DNA from: Gallibacterium genomosp. 3
Lineage (GTDB): Bacteria > Pseudomonadota > Gammaproteobacteria > Enterobacterales > Pasteurellaceae
Assembly: GCF_001678475.1 (NCBI RefSeq)
Contig: NZ_JTJR01000049.1
Coordinates: 1-39,011 of the forward strand
DNA length: 39,011 nucleotides
Direction of reading: 5' to 3'
How positions within the stretch are numbered: the first letter of the stretch is position 1; every line of letters begins with the position of its first letter. The notes beneath the pieces are model-generated. The model had not been told where the DNA came from. It did not search any database and saw only the letters and a program-made list of their open reading frames with translations. Position numbers and translations under genes: made by a program. Shown in pieces: positions 36,885 to 39,011 of this stretch.

Positions 36885-38900
36885 TTAATTATCAGTTAAT
36901 AATGCCTTTAATCTGGCAAAACCTTGCTGTCTTTGTGCTTGTTTTTGTTGTTCAGTCAAAGGGGATTTATCTTTTTCCCAAACAAGATCATCTTGTGGTA
37001 ACTCTAAAAGAAAACGACTTGGTTCTGTATGAATAATCTCTCCCATTTGCCGACGAGTTTTACAACGAGAAAAAGTTAATTCTTTTTGCGCCCTGGTAAT
37101 TCCTACATAAGCTAATCGTCGCTCCTCTTCAATATTATTATCATCTATTGAGTTTTGGTGTGGCAAAATACCTTCTTCCATACCAATTAAATAAACATAA
37201 GGAAATTCTAATCCTTTAGATGCGTGTAATGTCATTAATTGGACTTCATCACCACTTTGTTCATTCTCATTATGCTCCAACATATCGCGTAACGTTAAGC
37301 GTAACACAACCTGTGATAACGTCATTGGCGGATTAAATTCATCTCCTTCTAACATATCATGTACCCACTGTAATAACATCGCCACATTGCGACTTTGCAT
37401 TTCTGCCGCTTTAGGATTATTTGCCTGCTCATAAAGATAAGTTTCATATTGTAATTGAGCAAACATCTCTCGGATCGCTTGTTGAGGATCGCTCCGCTCT
37501 ACTTGATCTGATAACTTCACAATCCATTCAGCAAAATCATGTAAAGCTGTATATGCTTTTGCGGTAACACGTTGAATCAGTTCAAAATCAAAAATCGCTT
37601 CAAATAAAGAACAATGTTTTTCTTTTGCTAACTTACCCAGCTTTTCTAAAGTTGCCATACCAATTTCACGACGTGGTGTATTAATAATTCGAATAAAAGC
37701 AGAATCATCATCTTGATTCACCAATAAACGTAAATACGCCATCACATCTTTGATCTCTATACGAGAAAATAGTGATGTTCCCCCTGAAATTTTATAGGGA
37801 ATACGGTTTTGCATTAAAACCTTTTCTAATAGTCGTGATTGATGATTACCTCGATAGAGAATGGCATAATCCCGATAAGTTGTCTTATGTAAAAAGCGAT
37901 GTGCGATAAGTTCACCAACAATACGTTCAGCTTCGTGTTCTTCGTTTTTTGCTTCAATAACCTGTAATGGTTCTCCCATGCCTAATTGAGAAAATAATTT
38001 TTTAGCAAACACATGATCATTGTTATCAATCAGAATATTCGCACAATGTAAAATCCGTTGTGTAGAACGGTAATTTTGTTCTAATTTAATCACCGATAAA
38101 TTAGGAAAATCATCCCGTAAACGAACAATATTCTCAGGTTTTGCACCTCGCCAAGAATAAATAGACTGATCATCATCACCAACCACTGTTAATTTTGCTT
38201 GCTCGCCTACCAATAATTTGATGAGTTCATATTGGCTAGTATTTGTATCCTGATATTCATCTACCAAGAGATAACCAATTTTTTTCTGCCATTTATTCCG
38301 TATCTCTGTATTATGTCGCAATAATAAAGTAGGCAGCATTATCAGGTCATCAAAATCTAAGGCATTGTAAGCATGCATTTGCTCAACATATAACTGATAA
38401 CATTCAGCAAATGTTCGATCTATTGGCGTCTTCGCAAGTGCTAATGCTTGTTTTGGTAAAATTAAATCGTTTTTAAAACCAGAAATATATTGAATAAGTT
38501 GAGTTAATTTCTCTTTATCTTCTAACAGAAATGGCTTGGTTAATTCCTGTAATAATCCTTTTTGATCATGTTCATCAAACAAAGTAATACTTGATTTAAG
38601 TCCTAATGCTTGATGTTCTCTTTTGATTAAATCAAATCCTAAAGTATGAAATGTACATACTGTGAGCCCTTTACTCTTTTGACTACCAATTGATTGAGCA
38701 ACACGCTCACGCATCTCTCTTGCTGCTTTGTTGGTAAAAGTAACTGCCGCAATCGTATTCGGTAAATAATGACACTGTTCAATTAAATAAGCGATCTTAT
38801 TGATAATAACTCGAGTTTTACCTGAACCAGCCCCCGCCAAAACTAAACAGGGAGTATCAATTGTTGTAACTGCTTGTTGTTGTTGTGGATTTAATTTCAT
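36885..38900 (-). CDS. rep: ATP-dependent DNA helicase Rep
   Basis: Superfamily 1A helicase that clears proteins ahead of the replication fork. From the ATG at 38900 it has 671 residues (E. coli Rep 673) and begins [11 protein letters not shown]. Motifs: [11 protein letters not shown] (Walker A), [13 protein letters not shown] (Ia), [10 protein letters not shown] (Walker B), [15 protein letters not shown] (III), LEQNYRS (IV), [18 protein letters not shown] (V), and [14 protein letters not shown] (VI). I prefer this start over a TTG four codons upstream because it matches the E. coli Rep N terminus. It favours Rep over UvrD by length and by the N-terminal and [14 protein letters not shown] sequences. 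Confidence 0.94.
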   Translation of the reverse strand: MKLNPQQQQAVTTIDTPCLVLAGAGSGKTRVIINKIAYLIEQCHYLPNTIAAVTFTNKAAREMRERVAQSIGSQKSKGLTVCTFHTLGFDLIKREHQALGLKSSITLFDEHDQKGLLQELTKPFLLEDKEKLTQLIQYISGFKNDLILPKQALALAKTPIDRTFAECYQLYVEQMHAYNALDFDDLIMLPTLLLRHNTEIRNKWQKKIGYLLVDEYQDTNTSQYELIKLLVGEQAKLTVVGDDDQSIYSWRGAKPENIVRLRDDFPNLSVIKLEQNYRSTQRILHCANILIDNNDHVFAKKLFSQLGMGEPLQVIEAKNEEHEAERIVGELIAHRFLHKTTYRDYAILYRGNHQSRLLEKVLMQNRIPYKISGGTSLFSRIEIKDVMAYLRLLVNQDDDSAFIRIINTPRREIGMATLEKLGKLAKEKHCSLFEAIFDFELIQRVTAKAYTALHDFAEWIVKLSDQVERSDPQQAIREMFAQLQYETYLYEQANNPKAAEMQSRNVAMLLQWVHDMLEGDEFNPPMTLSQVVLRLTLRDMLEHNENEQSGDEVQLMTLHASKGLEFPYVYLIGMEEGILPHQNSIDDNNIEEERRLAYVGITRAQKELTFSRCKTRRQMGEIIHTEPSRFLLELPQDDLVWEKDKSPLTEQQKQAQRQQGFARLKALLTDN

Positions 38901-38982
38901 TCGCTCTATCAAAAAGTAGTAATTAACAAAGTTATTTCAAATGCCGTATTCTAATCAGAATAAAATAAGACGTCATTATTAT

Positions 38983-39011
38983 AAAAAATAAAACCCGCCT
39001 AAAAAGACGGG
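38983..39011 (-). terminator. Terminator of a leftward gene outside the right edge
   Basis: On the minus strand CCCGTCT and AGGCGGG pair with one G-U across a short T loop (38994-39011) and are followed by TTTTATTTTTT. It would end a gene that lies to the right of the window and is transcribed towards rep. The outer end of the stem may be cut by the edge. Confidence 0.75.

Overview
The window looks like a chromosomal segment of a low-GC gammaproteobacterium, most likely a member of the Pasteurellaceae. The reasons are the AT-rich base composition, protein sequences that follow the Escherichia coli families closely along their length, conserved blocks (gmk-rpoZ-spoT-recG; tsaD next to rpsU-dnaG-rpoD; ilvY divergent from ilvC), and two complete TRAP-type uptake operons. 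The genus cannot be fixed from the sequence alone. By eye I saw no enrichment of the Haemophilus-type DNA uptake word.

Layout. Positions 1-120 hold the promoter and leader of a ribosomal RNA operon that runs leftwards out of the window; its 16S gene is just beyond the edge. Then come leftward housekeeping genes: murI, ubiC, recG, spoT, rpoZ, gmk and a MarC-family membrane protein (195-7484). A rightward ABC-F ATPase (yheS, 7540-9444) converges on tsaD (9501-10517). The rightward macromolecular-synthesis operon rpsU-dnaG-rpoD (10726-14759) follows, with its internal terminator after rpsU.

From 14835 to 20677 two TRAP transporters are arranged back to back around a 381-base AT-rich divergent control region with two CRP-like sites. 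The leftward one carries an in-frame TAA inside its large permease gene and is probably dead. The rightward one is intact. A small exported Lys/His-rich protein of unknown function, preceded by an overlapping 27-codon upstream ORF, separates this from the mannitol operon mtlA-mtlD-mtlR (21445-25057), which has two CRP-like sites upstream and a terminator-like hairpin between mtlA and mtlD.

Next are an AT-rich gap with a pentanucleotide repeat, an orphan lipoprotein gene (25449-26012), the ilvY/ilvC regulator-target pair, recC (28958-32248), and a leftward iron-uptake operon in transcription order efeO-efeB-efeU (36223 to 32354) with a terminator-like hairpin between efeO and efeB. A leftward tRNA operon (Ser-GCT, then two identical Arg-ACG copies) with a clear promoter and the Rep helicase gene complete the window. 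A terminator for a leftward gene outside the window is cut by the right edge.

Most of the window is conserved core genome. I found no phage, insertion sequence, CRISPR array or defence island, and no convincing new multi-gene system. The points most worth a second look are the nonsense-interrupted TRAP permease, the upstream ORF with its exported basic protein, the hairpins placed inside the mtl and efe operons, and the rRNA operon at the left edge.
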